A stretch of 64,000 bases of DNA from positions 1 to 64,000 of the forward strand of contig JAWPHD010001334.1 of assembly GCA_037043455.1 (NCBI GenBank). The letters are read 5' to 3'. The notes under the pieces were generated by a model. That model was not told the DNA's origin. It saw nothing but the letters and a program-made list of their open reading frames with translations, and made no database searches. A program made the translations under genes and the position numbers. The stretch comes from Cyrtodaria siliqua. Lineage: Eukaryota; Mollusca; Bivalvia; Adapedonta; Hiatellidae. The first letter of the stretch is position 1, and every line of letters begins with the position of its first letter. Below, in pieces: positions 36,301-39,738 of this stretch.

Positions 36301-36522
36301 AATTCTGCTGAACTGTTTTGACAGCTGCCTGCCCATACCATGACCACTGCCTGTTATTAGAACAATTTCATCTTTAACACATTTTCTTGGCGGTGAAATG
36401 AAAAATCTAAATATGGCAATTGTTAGTGCTTTGAGAACATGTCCAATCATCAATATGCATTCTGAAAGGATATTAAACACCGAATCCGACTTGTCAACAG
36501 TTGGCACGGAATGCTTATCCAT
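734..36522 (-). CDS. Short-chain dehydrogenase/reductase, SDR16C / HSD17B11-like (3' end missing)
   Basis: Predicted NAD(P)-dependent oxidoreductase of the retinol/17-beta-hydroxysteroid dehydrogenase group, anchored to ER or lipid droplets. Exons on the minus strand are 36522-36194, 18830-18665, 14481-14237 and 859-734: 866 nt, 288 residues so far, all phases consistent. A hydrophobic segment lies at about residues 15-42. The cofactor motif TGSGHGMG is at 57-64, NNAG at 134-137, NVN at 157-159, the catalytic Ser at 187/188 and YSASK at 200-204. The segment FVKTGMFEGCKMR then FPIVLPPLE matches the SDR16C C-terminal region. Family members are about 300-310 residues, so only some 15-25 residues are missing; no convincing last exon was found in 1-733. 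Introns are 17.4, 4.2 and 13.4 kb. Substrate and exact subfamily cannot be decided by eye. Confidence 0.92.
966..1264 (-). mobile_element. tRNA-derived SINE, family 1
   Basis: Antisense copy. In sense, a tRNA-like head with A box TGGCGCAGTCGG and B box GGTTCAATCC, then a body containing GGGGACGTAAACCGGGC-like and GAACCATAGGAATC sequence, ending GTTAAACAACATTCAATTC. Other copies are at 4511-4821 (complete), 2014-2146, 7868-7930, 33450-33560, 46083-46339 and 49215-49439. Confidence 0.85.
1433..1960 (-). pseudogene. Coding-like remnant of unknown protein
   Basis: The minus strand from about 1690 to 1433 reads as an ordered soluble protein end (HSNKITENLGKVSLEWNAIP, then WEPVAELNLLLMDATPDEII, ending LRLNY and stop). 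Further coding-like segments upstream lie in other frames, including a MSEFFNGEKSGSKSKVEVRM stretch. The lack of introns and the frame changes suggest an old processed copy. I do not recognise the family. Confidence 0.3.
2014..2146 (-). mobile_element. SINE family 1, 3' fragment
   Basis: Antisense copy of the SINE tail only (GAACCATAGGAATC to the CAACATTCAAC end). The tRNA head is absent. Confidence 0.8.
2374..2707. mobile_element. hAT-type MITE with 8 bp target duplication
   Basis: Ends CAGTGTATTAG / CTAATACACTG, flanked on both sides by AAGGGGTG (2366-2373 and 2708-2715). The YARNG-type ends and 8 bp duplication fit the hAT superfamily. A second copy is in RPL7 intron 5 (48455-48770). No coding capacity. 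Confidence 0.85.
2716..3585. other. SDR intron 3, unassigned AT-rich DNA
   Basis: No open frame, repeat family or hairpin that I recognise. Confidence 0.4.
3590..4332 (+). mobile_element. Pearl-like non-autonomous element A
   Basis: Starts with a hairpin (CTGTTTTTAGTAAAAACAG) and ATGTCTCC. Then come four core repeats of about 145-150 bp (around CATAACTCTGCCAAAAATCA and CAAAGTTTGTGTATTAAAAC), a CAGACAGA/CGGCAGAC microsatellite at 4240-4285, and an end hairpin CCCCTTCACAAAGTGGGG with GGGAGACAT, which inverts the start. This is the layout described for bivalve pearl elements, now generally linked to non-autonomous Helitron-like elements. Confidence 0.7.
4411..4445 (-). pseudogene. U2 snRNA 5'-end fragment
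   Basis: On the minus strand the sequence GCTTCTCGGCCTTTTGGCTA followed by AGATCAAAGTGTAGT matches the highly conserved 5' end of U2 snRNA, with one extra base. Only about 35 nt are present, so it is a truncated copy and not a gene. Confidence 0.85.
4511..4821 (+). mobile_element. tRNA-derived SINE, family 1, complete copy
   Basis: Complete sense copy flanked by an 11 bp perfect duplication CATGGTTTGTG (4500-4510 and 4822-4832). The head contains both pol III boxes (GCGCAGTCGG and GGTTCAATCC); the tail ends CAACATTCAATT. It is the best reference copy in the window. Confidence 0.9.
4945..5365. mobile_element. GGCC-ended inverted-repeat element, 3 bp duplication
   Basis: Inverted ends GGCCAAACAAAATAATATGT / ACATATTTTTTATTTGGCC, continuing through GTGGTTCAGGTAAC. 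The flanking TTT is duplicated. Internal AAATAGGGTAGGCAGG and AGGGTCGG words. Same family as 51145-51850 and 52175-52706; solo ends at 44240-44300 and 47215-47323. Confidence 0.75.
5640..6000. other. Unassigned AT-rich DNA
   Basis: Contains a short AGAATAGGGTAGGTAGGG word near 5838, a trace of the GGCC-ended family. Otherwise nothing recognised. Confidence 0.35.
6003..6290 (+). mobile_element. SINE-like repeat, family 2
   Basis: Begins GGGTTTTAAGGCGCACCAAC and includes GGGCCTAGAACCTTCTCACC and CTGCAGAGTTGCTGC. Dispersed copies at 11131-11480 (antisense, 9 bp duplication), 17299-17440 and 17477-17770. No clear tRNA head in this copy. Confidence 0.75.
6300..6955. other. Unassigned intronic DNA
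   Basis: No recognisable coding or repeat structure. Confidence 0.35.
6958..7256 (+). repeat. 33 bp minisatellite
   Basis: Nine or so near-identical 33 bp units built on CACCAAGTCCTCCAAGCAGA, with two partial units. Because 33 is divisible by three, the array is open in several frames on both strands (for example SKTNHQVLQAD on +). These frames are by-products of the repeat. Confidence 0.95.
7651..7800. mobile_element. Foldback MITE
   Basis: An almost perfect 150 bp palindrome. The arms run from GGATCTGACACTCGTTGTCA and its complement at the right end to a central GCCGGAGGC loop. It could form one long hairpin. No clear target duplication. Confidence 0.8.
7868..7930 (+). mobile_element. SINE family 1 fragment
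   Basis: Internal body piece only: GAAGAACCATAGGAATCTG to GGATTCCTG. Confidence 0.7.
7931..8400 (+). repeat. Pearl-like core repeats
   Basis: Three degraded units of about 145 bp with CATAACTCTGTCAAATATCA-type and GAGCATCTCCAC segments, related to the core of 3590-4332. End structures are not evident. Confidence 0.6.
8601..8667. repeat. Triple tandem palindrome, ACCGGTCGTCACGACCGGT
   Basis: Three consecutive 21-23 bp units (8601-8623, 8626-8646, 8647-8667). Each is a near-perfect dyad (ACCGGTCGT on one side, ACGACCGGT on the other). GC-rich in an AT-rich neighbourhood. Confidence 0.9.
8730..8820. mobile_element. Short MITE
   Basis: Inverted ends GTTATTGGGTTTGTTACTG / CAGTAACAAACCCAATAAC, 19 bp and perfect, around a 53 bp centre with GGCC on each inner side. 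Confidence 0.75.
9254..9975 (+). pseudogene. Gag-like ORF1 remnant of a retroelement, frameshifted
   Basis: From ATG 9254 (in frame with an upstream ATG at 9116) it runs MAESDNFVVIDTDSEVG, a Gly/Asn/His-rich middle, a Gln-rich stretch at 9550-9600, then an acidic Ser-rich and a basic region (PKRARKDD, RRREKLKSREK). It stops at 9905-9907. Shifting frame near 9890 continues VESQIASTVNQALQSAID before a stop at about 9963. That continuation resembles the YGP.V...LA..VN......L segment of gag-like proteins of DIRS-type elements. No reverse transcriptase follows: a 3'-truncated copy. Family assignment is by resemblance only. Confidence 0.5.
9995..10185 (+). mobile_element. tRNA-derived SINE, family 4
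   Basis: Head with GTGGCCGAATGTAAATC and B box GGTTCGAATCCC, then GGTGTACAGTACTGGTTCTACCCAGG-type core (about 10105-10130) shared in part with families 3 and 5. It abuts the gag-like remnant, so it probably inserted there. Confidence 0.6.
10190..11125. other. Unassigned intronic DNA
   Basis: AT-rich. CAGGGCTCCAAATAAG at 10997-11012 looks like a solo left end of the CAGNG-ended class. Nothing else supported. Confidence 0.35.
11131..11480 (-). mobile_element. SINE-like repeat, family 2, near-complete
   Basis: Antisense copy flanked by the 9 bp duplication TTCAACACT (11122-11130 and again after the CAATTCAATTCAATT end). It includes the far end absent from other copies. Confidence 0.8.
11485..12024. 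other. Unassigned intronic DNA
   Basis: No recognisable structure beyond AT-richness. Confidence 0.35.
12025..12192. mobile_element. Foldback MITE
   Basis: Long inverted arms beginning GAAATAGAACATCGTTTAC, meeting at a GCCCGAAGGGC centre. Followed by a direct duplication of about 75 bp (12240-12340, CTCCTAACGTTGCA repeated). Confidence 0.8.
12506..12820. mobile_element. TTAA-flanked MITE
   Basis: Ends AGGGACACATGGCAATCTTG and its complement, flanked on both sides by TTAA. TTAA targets are used by piggyBac and Kolobok transposons; which family is unclear. Related copies: 12825-13051 (partial), 20532-20700, 22863-23177, 23640-23786 (partial), 62913-63187 and the left edge. Confidence 0.85.
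13056..13839. mobile_element. TTAA-type element with a nested insertion
   Basis: Inverted ends AGGGACACTGTCCGTAA / TTACGGACAGTGTCCC at TTAA-like sites. The interior is interrupted by the element at 13244-13545. Confidence 0.75.
13244..13545. mobile_element. GGCC-ended MITE, TTA duplication
   Basis: Inverted ends GGCCATATCAAATTAATTCC and complement, continuing to GGATGATAAACTGGGAATTA. Flanked by TTA on both sides (13241-13243, 13546-13548). A diverged relative is at 62375-62640. A 3 bp duplication fits PIF/Harbinger or CMC types. Confidence 0.85.
13850..14230. other. SDR intron 3, exon-proximal part
   Basis: Nothing recognised apart from a short TATATA run at 14203-14214. Confidence 0.4.
14237..14481 (-). 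CDS. SDR gene exon 3 (catalytic Ser-Tyr-Lys)
   Basis: Acceptor TTTGCAG, donor GTAAGG. It begins TVKCFLPSMLKRNHGHIV and carries SIASSAG and the active-site YSASK, then TTLVCPAFVKTGMFEGC. It ends in phase 2. Confidence 0.95.
14540..14822 (+). repeat. 23 bp minisatellite
   Basis: About eleven units of GTGTATGCACAGGGTACCA plus TCTG, with two GTTGTGGAGGAT-containing variants. A last, separated unit lies at 15992-16015, split off by the element at 14823-15991. Open frames here are by-products. Confidence 0.95.
14823..15991. mobile_element. hAT-like element inserted in the minisatellite
   Basis: Left end CAGGGTTCAATCAAGG, right end (inverted) CAGTGTTCATTCTGG, flanked by a perfect 6 bp duplication GTGTAT. 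Just inside the left end GGGAGAAGT words repeat (14850-14915); inside the right end GGCGAAGT words (15860-15960). A CCAAT-rich stretch precedes a short ATG frame with a possible donor near 15690-15737. Same family as 22062-22446. Confidence 0.85.
15998..16460. other. SDR intron 2, unassigned
   Basis: Apart from the last minisatellite unit at its left edge, nothing recognised. Confidence 0.35.
16464..17093. repeat. Inverted-end element with a 98 bp tandem duplication
   Basis: Two tandem 98 bp copies (16464-16561, 16562-16659). GAGTGCGTTCAGGGTTCT within each copy reappears inverted at about 17074-17093 (GAACCCTGAACGCACTC). The interior repeats (A/T)GGTTACCA words about ten times (16540-17060). 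Confidence 0.65.
17140..17222 (-). mobile_element. tRNA-like SINE head
   Basis: In antisense reads CGAGTAGTGGTAGAATG (A box-like) and GGGGTCAAACCCC (B box-like). Too degenerate to be a tRNA gene. Confidence 0.5.
17299..17770 (+). mobile_element. Two SINE family 2 fragments
   Basis: Copies at 17299-17440 and 17477-17770, both starting GGGTTTTAA(G/A)GCGCACCAAC. The second runs further, to the AAGACCTTTAATGAGCATGA end. Confidence 0.75.
17771..18606 (+). repeat. Pearl-like core array
   Basis: Four units of about 140 bp with GGCCATAATTCTGTAATAAA and GGCAATCAATGATGGGTGAT. The end hairpin CACTTTGTGAAAGCGGGGG at 18580-18600 is shared with 21306-21355. Lies just downstream of SDR exon 2 in gene sense. 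Confidence 0.6.
18665..18830 (-). CDS. SDR gene exon 2 (NNAG and catalytic Asn)
   Basis: Acceptor CTGTTTTCAG ends at 18831 and donor GTAAGT begins at 18664. It encodes VSILVNNAGVVTGTKLMDCP and the NVNLLAHFW end. The intronic DNA directly upstream in gene sense is a satellite made of copies of this acceptor and the first 27 exon bases (18831-20202). Confidence 0.95.
18831..20202 (-). repeat. Satellite derived from the SDR intron 1/exon 2 junction
   Basis: Tandem monomers of 50 bp (A) and a 38 bp shortened form (B), mostly alternating as an 88 bp dimer. On the gene strand each A monomer reads CTGTTTTCAG|TAATTGCCAT then GCAGTGTACAGTGTT. That is the true acceptor and first 25-27 exon 2 bases (CTGTTTTCAG|TAATCGTCAT, GCGGTGTACAGTGTT) with few changes. 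About 15 clean and 3-4 degraded acceptor copies precede the real exon. The first, most diverged units lie next to the exon. Confidence 0.93.
20210..20700. mobile_element. Small MITE and partial TTAA-type MITE
   Basis: 20335-20505 matches 63220-63385 (CTTTGAATTAAGACCATTCC, GGGTTAAGGG end). 20532-20700 is a 3'-truncated copy of the TTAA-flanked MITE. Confidence 0.6.
20991..21290. mobile_element. CAGTG-ended element with internal palindromic words
   Basis: Ends CAGTGTTGGGAACTAAAA and complement, flanked by GATTC on both sides. Three copies, in alternating orientation, of ACTCTGTGACATTTTTTCAG and its continuation AAAAC. A related word occurs at 51270-51310. Confidence 0.7.
21306..22000. other. 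Pearl-like end hairpin, then unassigned DNA
   Basis: 21306-21355 repeats the ATTCCTATATAGC...CACTTTGTGAAA hairpin of 18556-18604. The remainder shows nothing. Confidence 0.4.
22003..22032 (+). repeat. Homopolymer of 30 C
   Basis: Uninterrupted C run; G-quadruplex/i-motif capable. The length is uncertain in any assembly. Confidence 0.95.
22062..22446. mobile_element. CAGGG-ended hAT-like element
   Basis: Perfect inverted ends CAGGGCTCAATCTA / TAGATTGAGCCCTG; flanking ATACA duplicated (5 bp). Left GGGAGAAGT words (22090-22150), right GGCGAAGT words (22370-22440). A short relative of 14823-15991. Confidence 0.85.
22705..22857. mobile_element. Foldback MITE
   Basis: Arms containing ACCTGTATTTTATCGGTGAA, near-perfectly inverted around GAGTAATTACATCACTCG. 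Confidence 0.8.
22863..23177. mobile_element. TTAA-flanked MITE
   Basis: AGGGACACACGGCAGTCTTG to CAAGATTGCCATGTGTCCCT between two TTAA sites. Antisense to the copy at 12506-12820. Confidence 0.85.
23183..24010. other. Mixed degraded repeats
   Basis: 23640-23786 is a partial TTAA-type MITE. 23796-23870 carries GGGAAAAGACCTAGGCCTGC and GGGAATCGGCTGAATTTC, a decayed relative of 34196-35037. The rest is unassigned. Confidence 0.45.
24016..25600 (+). mobile_element. Pearl-like element
   Basis: Begins near TTGTCTCCC with a TTTTCGAAGGAAAA hairpin and ends near TTAGGCGAGACATGTG. The middle (24835-25380) has three to four units of about 150 bp with GGTACATTGCAACATGACAA and CAGATAACTT segments. Confidence 0.5.
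25700..26118 (+). repeat. 27 bp minisatellite
   Basis: About sixteen units built on ATTAAACTAGCTGATATAAC. As 27 is divisible by three, one frame is open throughout (nonapeptide YIKLADITL). No start context or splice evidence supports translation. Confidence 0.95.
26119..26445. other. Unassigned, with a GC hairpin
   Basis: CCCCTTAACCAAGGGG and CACCCCTTGGGG at 26333-26363 could pair. Nothing else. Confidence 0.35.
26446..28745 (+). mobile_element. Pearl-like element B
   Basis: 5' AACAAGAGGCCCAAGAGGGC with the word GCTCTACTGGC. About thirteen core units of 145 bp (GACCTAGTGACCTAGTTTTT; GTGACCCATTTTCGAACTTG). Then AAGTTAACGGACGGACGG microsatellite, hairpin CTGGCCCTTGGCCAG and TAGAGCTAAAAA. GCTCTACTGGC near the start is inverted as GCCAGTAGAGC at the end, the subterminal inverted repeat expected of pearl/Helentron-type elements. 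Repeated 68-codon minus-strand frames are by-products. Confidence 0.85.
28842..29194. mobile_element. CAGGG-ended element, GGGATAGGGGGAA words
   Basis: Ends CAGGGTCTTCCACAG and, inverted, CAGGGTCTTTCACAG; CAGTA duplicated at both flanks. The word (A)GGGATAGGGGGAA occurs once inside the left end and three times inside the right. Confidence 0.75.
29200..29690. other. SDR intron 1, unassigned
   Basis: Nothing recognised. Confidence 0.35.
29698..30482 (+). repeat. Four dispersed GTGACGG(G/T/A)CGTTA words
   Basis: Copies at about 29698, 29862, 30077 and 30467, each 14-15 bp with one variable base, in otherwise unrelated sequence. They may be subterminal words of an undefined element. Confidence 0.5.
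30490..31370. other. Mostly unassigned; decayed hAT-like piece at the right
   Basis: 31079-31370 carries GGCCCTGAGCCCC, AGGGGAAAATA and GGGGAAAGTGCCGAATATCG words that resemble 34196-35037. The rest shows nothing. Confidence 0.4.
31378..33365 (+). mobile_element. Pearl-like element C
   Basis: 5' AAACAAGAGGGCCATGATGG with TCACCTG. The core has about 12 half-units around CCATTTGAACAAACTTGGTA and GTAAAACTGTGACCCCCGGG. Then AAGTTAACGACGGAAGACGG, hairpin GAGCCTTCGGCTC and CAGGTGAGCTAAAAA. TCACCTG at the start is inverted as CAGGTGA at the end. Confidence 0.8.
33450..33560 (-). mobile_element. SINE family 1, 5' half
   Basis: Antisense tRNA-like head with both pol III boxes (GGTTCAATCC and TGGCGCAGTCGG when inverted). 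The tail is missing. Confidence 0.85.
33561..34195. other. SDR intron 1, unassigned
   Basis: A short tandem of CACCTGTTTATGGACATACT, three copies at 34025-34092. Otherwise nothing. Confidence 0.4.
34196..35037. mobile_element. CAGGG-ended degraded element
   Basis: Left CAGGGCTTTTTTCAAA, right (inverted) CATGGCTTTTTTAACC. Inside the ends lie GGGAAAAGGCCTAGGCCTGC and GGGAATAGGCCGAATTTCGG words. No matching target duplication. Confidence 0.5.
35215..35501. mobile_element. Compound palindrome with 8 bp target duplication
   Basis: Flanked by CTTTGAAC on both sides (35207-35214, 35502-35509), with ends CACAGGAACTGGTCACTTTT and complement. A unit of about 40 bp (P: CTTTTAATTTTTGCCTTCTA and on) and its inverse (P') are ordered P P P' - P P' P'. 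The whole element is therefore its own reverse complement. Confidence 0.85.
35876..36043 (-). mobile_element. tRNA-derived SINE, family 5
   Basis: Flanked by a 13 bp perfect duplication ATTAGAAGTGTTG. The antisense head has B box GGTTCGATCC; the body includes GGGTAGAACCAGTACT, shared with other SINE cores here. Confidence 0.85.
36194..36522 (-). CDS. SDR gene exon 1 (membrane anchor and cofactor motif)
   Basis: Starts at ATG 36522. It encodes a hydrophobic N-terminal segment, then PPRKCVKDEIVLITGSGHGM, the dinucleotide-binding Gly motif, and VVLWDVN, where the Asp after the second strand often favours NAD. It ends ...YTCDV plus AG, with donor GTAGGC. The phase-2 junction is completed by T from the next exon to give CDVSNR, as in human homologues. 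Confidence 0.93.
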
Positions 36523-36981
36523 TTCCTAAGTTTAACGTCTATGCCAGTGGACTGTCAAATCCGCTTTGACAAAATATTTCATTTTCTTCATCGTTTATCA
36601 ACACCAGCCGCATCTGACACCTGAACTGTTGACCTTCGACATGTCAACAACAAAACGGAGTGTCTATTGACACGTATGTAATAATAGCACAACCGTAAGA
36701 GTAGGTCGATGGCGGTTATCACGCCCGTAATATTTACATTATACTGTTATGAGTTCATATTTTTTTCCAATTTTATATAAAGTCGTATAAAGTTTAAATT
36801 TTGTAATGTATTGGTTATATTATATATATGTTTGTAAGTGTTCTTTCCCAAATGGTCAAGAAACTGTATCGTAAACGTTCTTATATTAGACATTGTCATT
36901 GTGATATATTAAACATATATTAATGTGCGTGTCAGTAATTAAAGAAAGAAAATGTATCATATCTTACGTGTTTTTTTTAAT

Positions 36982-37440
36982 GATTATCGTTCCTGAATTA
37001 GTTACACGTATGCGATTCAAGTACAGACAACGTAGTAGTAGATACGTTTCCCATTCTCACTTCTATTATACGTGTCACTAACGAGTATCGTTCCTGAATT
37101 ATTGACACGCCTAATATACGAATTATCGTTCCTGAATTATTTACACGTATGCGATTCAAGTACAGACAACGTAGCAGTAGATACGTTTCCCATTGCCACT
37201 TCTATTATACGTGTCACTAACGATTATCGTTCCTGAATTATTGACACGCCTAATAAACGAATTATCGTTCCTGAATTATTTACACGTATGCGATTCAAGT
37301 ACAGACAACGTAGCAGTAGATACGTTTCCCATTGTCACTTCTATTATACGTGTCACTAACGATTATCGTTCCTGAATTATTGACACGCCTAATATACGAA
37401 TTATCGTTCCTGAATTATTTACACGTATGAAATTCAAGGA
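36982..37440. repeat. 139 bp subterminal repeats of the MULE, left
   Basis: Period exactly 139 bp (GCGATTCAAGTACAGACAAC at about 37012, 37151, 37290). A diverged fourth copy is near 37429 and a fifth trace near 37525. Each unit holds ATACGTGTCAC and ACACGTATG, i.e. the terminal motif in both orientations. Confidence 0.9.
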
Positions 37441-38103
37441 CACAACGTAGTACATGTAGTAGTTTACTGGATTATCGTTACTGAATAATTGACACGCTTA
37501 ATATACGAATTATCGTTCCTGAATTATTTACACGTATGCGATTCAAGGCATAAAACGTAGATATTAAAATGTAAATTTACGTGGCATCAGTATAAATTCA
37601 CTTTATTACATAGATAATGACGTATAAACCACCTTCGGAATCACTGAACTACGTGTTGAATTATATAGACACAATCCATTTCATTCTTCGAATCTATACA
37701 CAAAACGTAGAAATTCAACATGTAAATTTACATTGCAACAGTATAAATCCACTTCATATATATGTTATCCAGCTTTTGCATCAATGAAAAACTTATTGAA
37801 TTATCCAATCACGTTTTAATAAATATTCCTCTTATGTATATCACATGTTCTTAATGTATAATGTATAAGAATAAATATTTATTTTTATACGGAGACGCAA
37901 AATTGATAATTAAATAAATGTAAATATAAGCCATATCTCTTTACTTTGTATATAGTAAATTAATACCGTAATACACAAGCACAACTTAAATGATAGCATT
38001 TGCTCAAATGTCAATGAACAGTGTAGTGTGAAAAACATTAAACGTCCACAAAAGAAAAGCAAACAAGCACACTTAATGACAGTATCCACTTAACTTTGAG
38101 TGA
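37441..38103. other. MULE interior, noncoding
   Basis: Contains a diverged duplication (AACGTAGA.ATT..A.ATGTAAATTTAC at about 37554 and 37705). No coding sequence for the expected transposase N-terminus. Confidence 0.5.
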
Positions 38104-39266
38104 TTAGCTTTATACAGTTATAATAACCGTGTACTAATTAGTGTTTGTAAAGAAAGCTTGGATGCGCTGAAGACGTTGCATTTTAGGGAGAAATTAGAAT
38201 TTTTGGGCAACCACACTAACAACAGAATCGAAAGTCATAATCAAAAACTAAAGCAGTATACCAAGAGAACAAACCATTTAGAGCAGTCTGTTAAGCGACT
38301 TTTCAAATTTATACATGACACTTACAGATCAAAACACTTAAAAACTCGAATTAACACGAGAAACGTATCACCGCTTCATGCGAAAATTTCCAGTTTGTGT
38401 GTGAGCATGCTGCGGCAGATCTCCTGTCTCGGCAACTAGATAAACATACACACAACAAATATGTTATCACGACGCTTGACGAAAAGACGTTCACAGTAAA
38501 TGTAAGCGAAAACACATACACTGTCACGAACAATGCTGAGGTTTGCACGTGCGCATTTCACACAATATATTCCTTGCCTTGTCACCACATATTTAGTGTA
38601 AGAACACATTTAGGCCTTCATTTATTCGATAAAAAATGTGTAGCAACCCGTTGGCTTAAAGAAATAAAAAACAATGGAATTGTAATTCCAATTACCAACA
38701 TAATTTTAGTAGAAAGAAAAAACAAAAACACGAAAATGTGGCAACGGGAACAATATAACACAGCAACAAATTTTTTCAAAGATTTTGCCCAATTTCTTTC
38801 GAAATGTGGTGAAAAAGAATTTAATGAGAAAATTAACTGTTTGACTGACTTAAAAAATTCTTGGCAATCAACCAATTTAAGAATTCCACAAATACAAACA
38901 AGTGTCGGTTTTGAACAAGCATTTGATTCCAGAAAGGAAGAGGTAATGAATGTGGAACTAGAATTTTCGCCAATAAAAACAGCATCTTCAACACATACAA
39001 TTCCAACAACACATGTAATTCTGACAACATCAGAAACCCATGAAAGTCAGACAACACATGAAAGTCTGACAACATCAGAAACACATGAAAGTCTGACAAC
39101 ACATGGAATTCTGACAACACCAGAAACAAATAAAATTAAAACAACACATGAAATTCCAACAAATAGAATTCTGACAACACCAGAAACAAATGCAATTAAA
39201 ACAACACATAAAGAAAAAAGTAAAGAAAAAAAGCAATATATAATATTTATTATTTATTTCAACTAG
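38104..39266 (+). pseudogene. MULE transposase C-terminus with SWIM zinc finger, frameshifted
   Basis: First frame (38104-38439) includes NHTNNRIESHNQKLKQYTKR, the region with the third catalytic acidic residue (Glu in NRIES) of MULE transposases. A one-base-type shift near 38370-38395 leads to a second frame (to 39266) with the SWIM finger CTCAFHTIYSLPCHH, then HLFDKKCVATRWLKE. A Thr-rich tail with repeats such as TTPETN and TTHESL follows (38990-39220). The N-terminal two-thirds, with the two catalytic Asp residues, is absent. Related to domesticated ZSWIM proteins, but the TIRs and truncation argue for a dead transposon. Confidence 0.8.
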
Positions 39267-39400
39267 CAAGTTTTTCCAAAATATAATATACAATTCAAAA
39301 AATACCTGCAACAAACAAGTATAAAACGTTTTTATACGTGTCACTAACTAATCTCCTTATTGACACTTATTTCTTGAAACGTTTCCCATTCTATTTTACA

Positions 39401-39480
39401 TATACGTGTCACTAGACAGGTAACACGAATAAACGTATACGTGTCATTAGACAGGTAACACGAATAAACGTATACGTGTC
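39401..39480. repeat. 35 bp subterminal repeats of the MULE, right
   Basis: TATACGTGTCA at 39401, 39436 and 39471; units include AGACAGGTAACACGAATAAA. The last copy merges into the right inverted end. Confidence 0.9.
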
Positions 39481-39679
39481 AATAGACTTGGCCACAACAA
39501 AATCTTACCCCAATTTGCAACTTCTTCCGGTACATTGTTAAAACATCAATTGGTGTATATTTTGCTTAATGTATCACATTGAAGTTATTTAAATTCTTTA
39601 TATTTAAATATATTTTAAAGAAGTGTGAATATGCTTATTAAATTGGTACGTAAATAAACTAAAACTTGAGAATAAGCGA

Positions 39680-39727
39680 ACGTACACACTGACTTCCGGT
39701 TCTCTACCTCTTTCCTAAACCGCTAAA
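39680..39727 (+). promoter_or_regulatory. RPL7 core promoter: ETS-like site and TOP-type start
   Basis: ACTTCCGG at 39692-39699 is an ETS/GABP-type site of the kind seen in ribosomal protein promoters. The pyrimidine run CCTCTTTCCT at 39707-39716 has the form of a 5' terminal oligopyrimidine (TOP) start. That places transcription initiation near 39707 with a leader of about 20 nt. A TOP leader implies growth (mTOR) controlled translation; the exact start is inferred. Confidence 0.7.
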
Positions 39728-39738
39728 ATGGCGAAGAC
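39728..39738 (+). CDS. RPL7: RPL7 exon 1 coding part (first 11 nt)
   Basis: Holds only ATG GCG AAG and two bases of the fourth codon, then a consensus donor GTAAGT at 39739. The phase (2) fits the exon at 45202, which supplies the missing base and restores Met-Ala-Lys-Thr-Lys. A minute first coding exon is common in ribosomal protein genes. Confidence 0.88.

Larger units (their letters stand above)
36656..39493 (+). mobile_element. MULE (Mutator-like) transposon in the SDR/RPL7 intergenic region
   Basis: Flanked by a perfect 9 bp duplication ACAACAAAA (36647-36655, 39494-39502), the size typical of MULEs. Inverted ends share GTCTATTGACACGTAT (36662-36677 and inverted 39472-39487). Next to the ends are tandem arrays rich in the same GACACGTAT motif. 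Inside is the C-terminal part of a MULE-type transposase with SWIM zinc finger. The N-terminal DDE region is missing, so the copy cannot move itself. Confidence 0.88.

Noticed and set aside
36982..37440. CRISPR-like array
   Set aside because: Units are contiguous tandem repeats of 139 bp without unique spacers, in a eukaryotic transposon.
38104..39266. Host ZSWIM-type gene
   Set aside because: Lies inside a TIR element with a 9 bp duplication, lacks the N-terminal catalytic region and is frameshifted.
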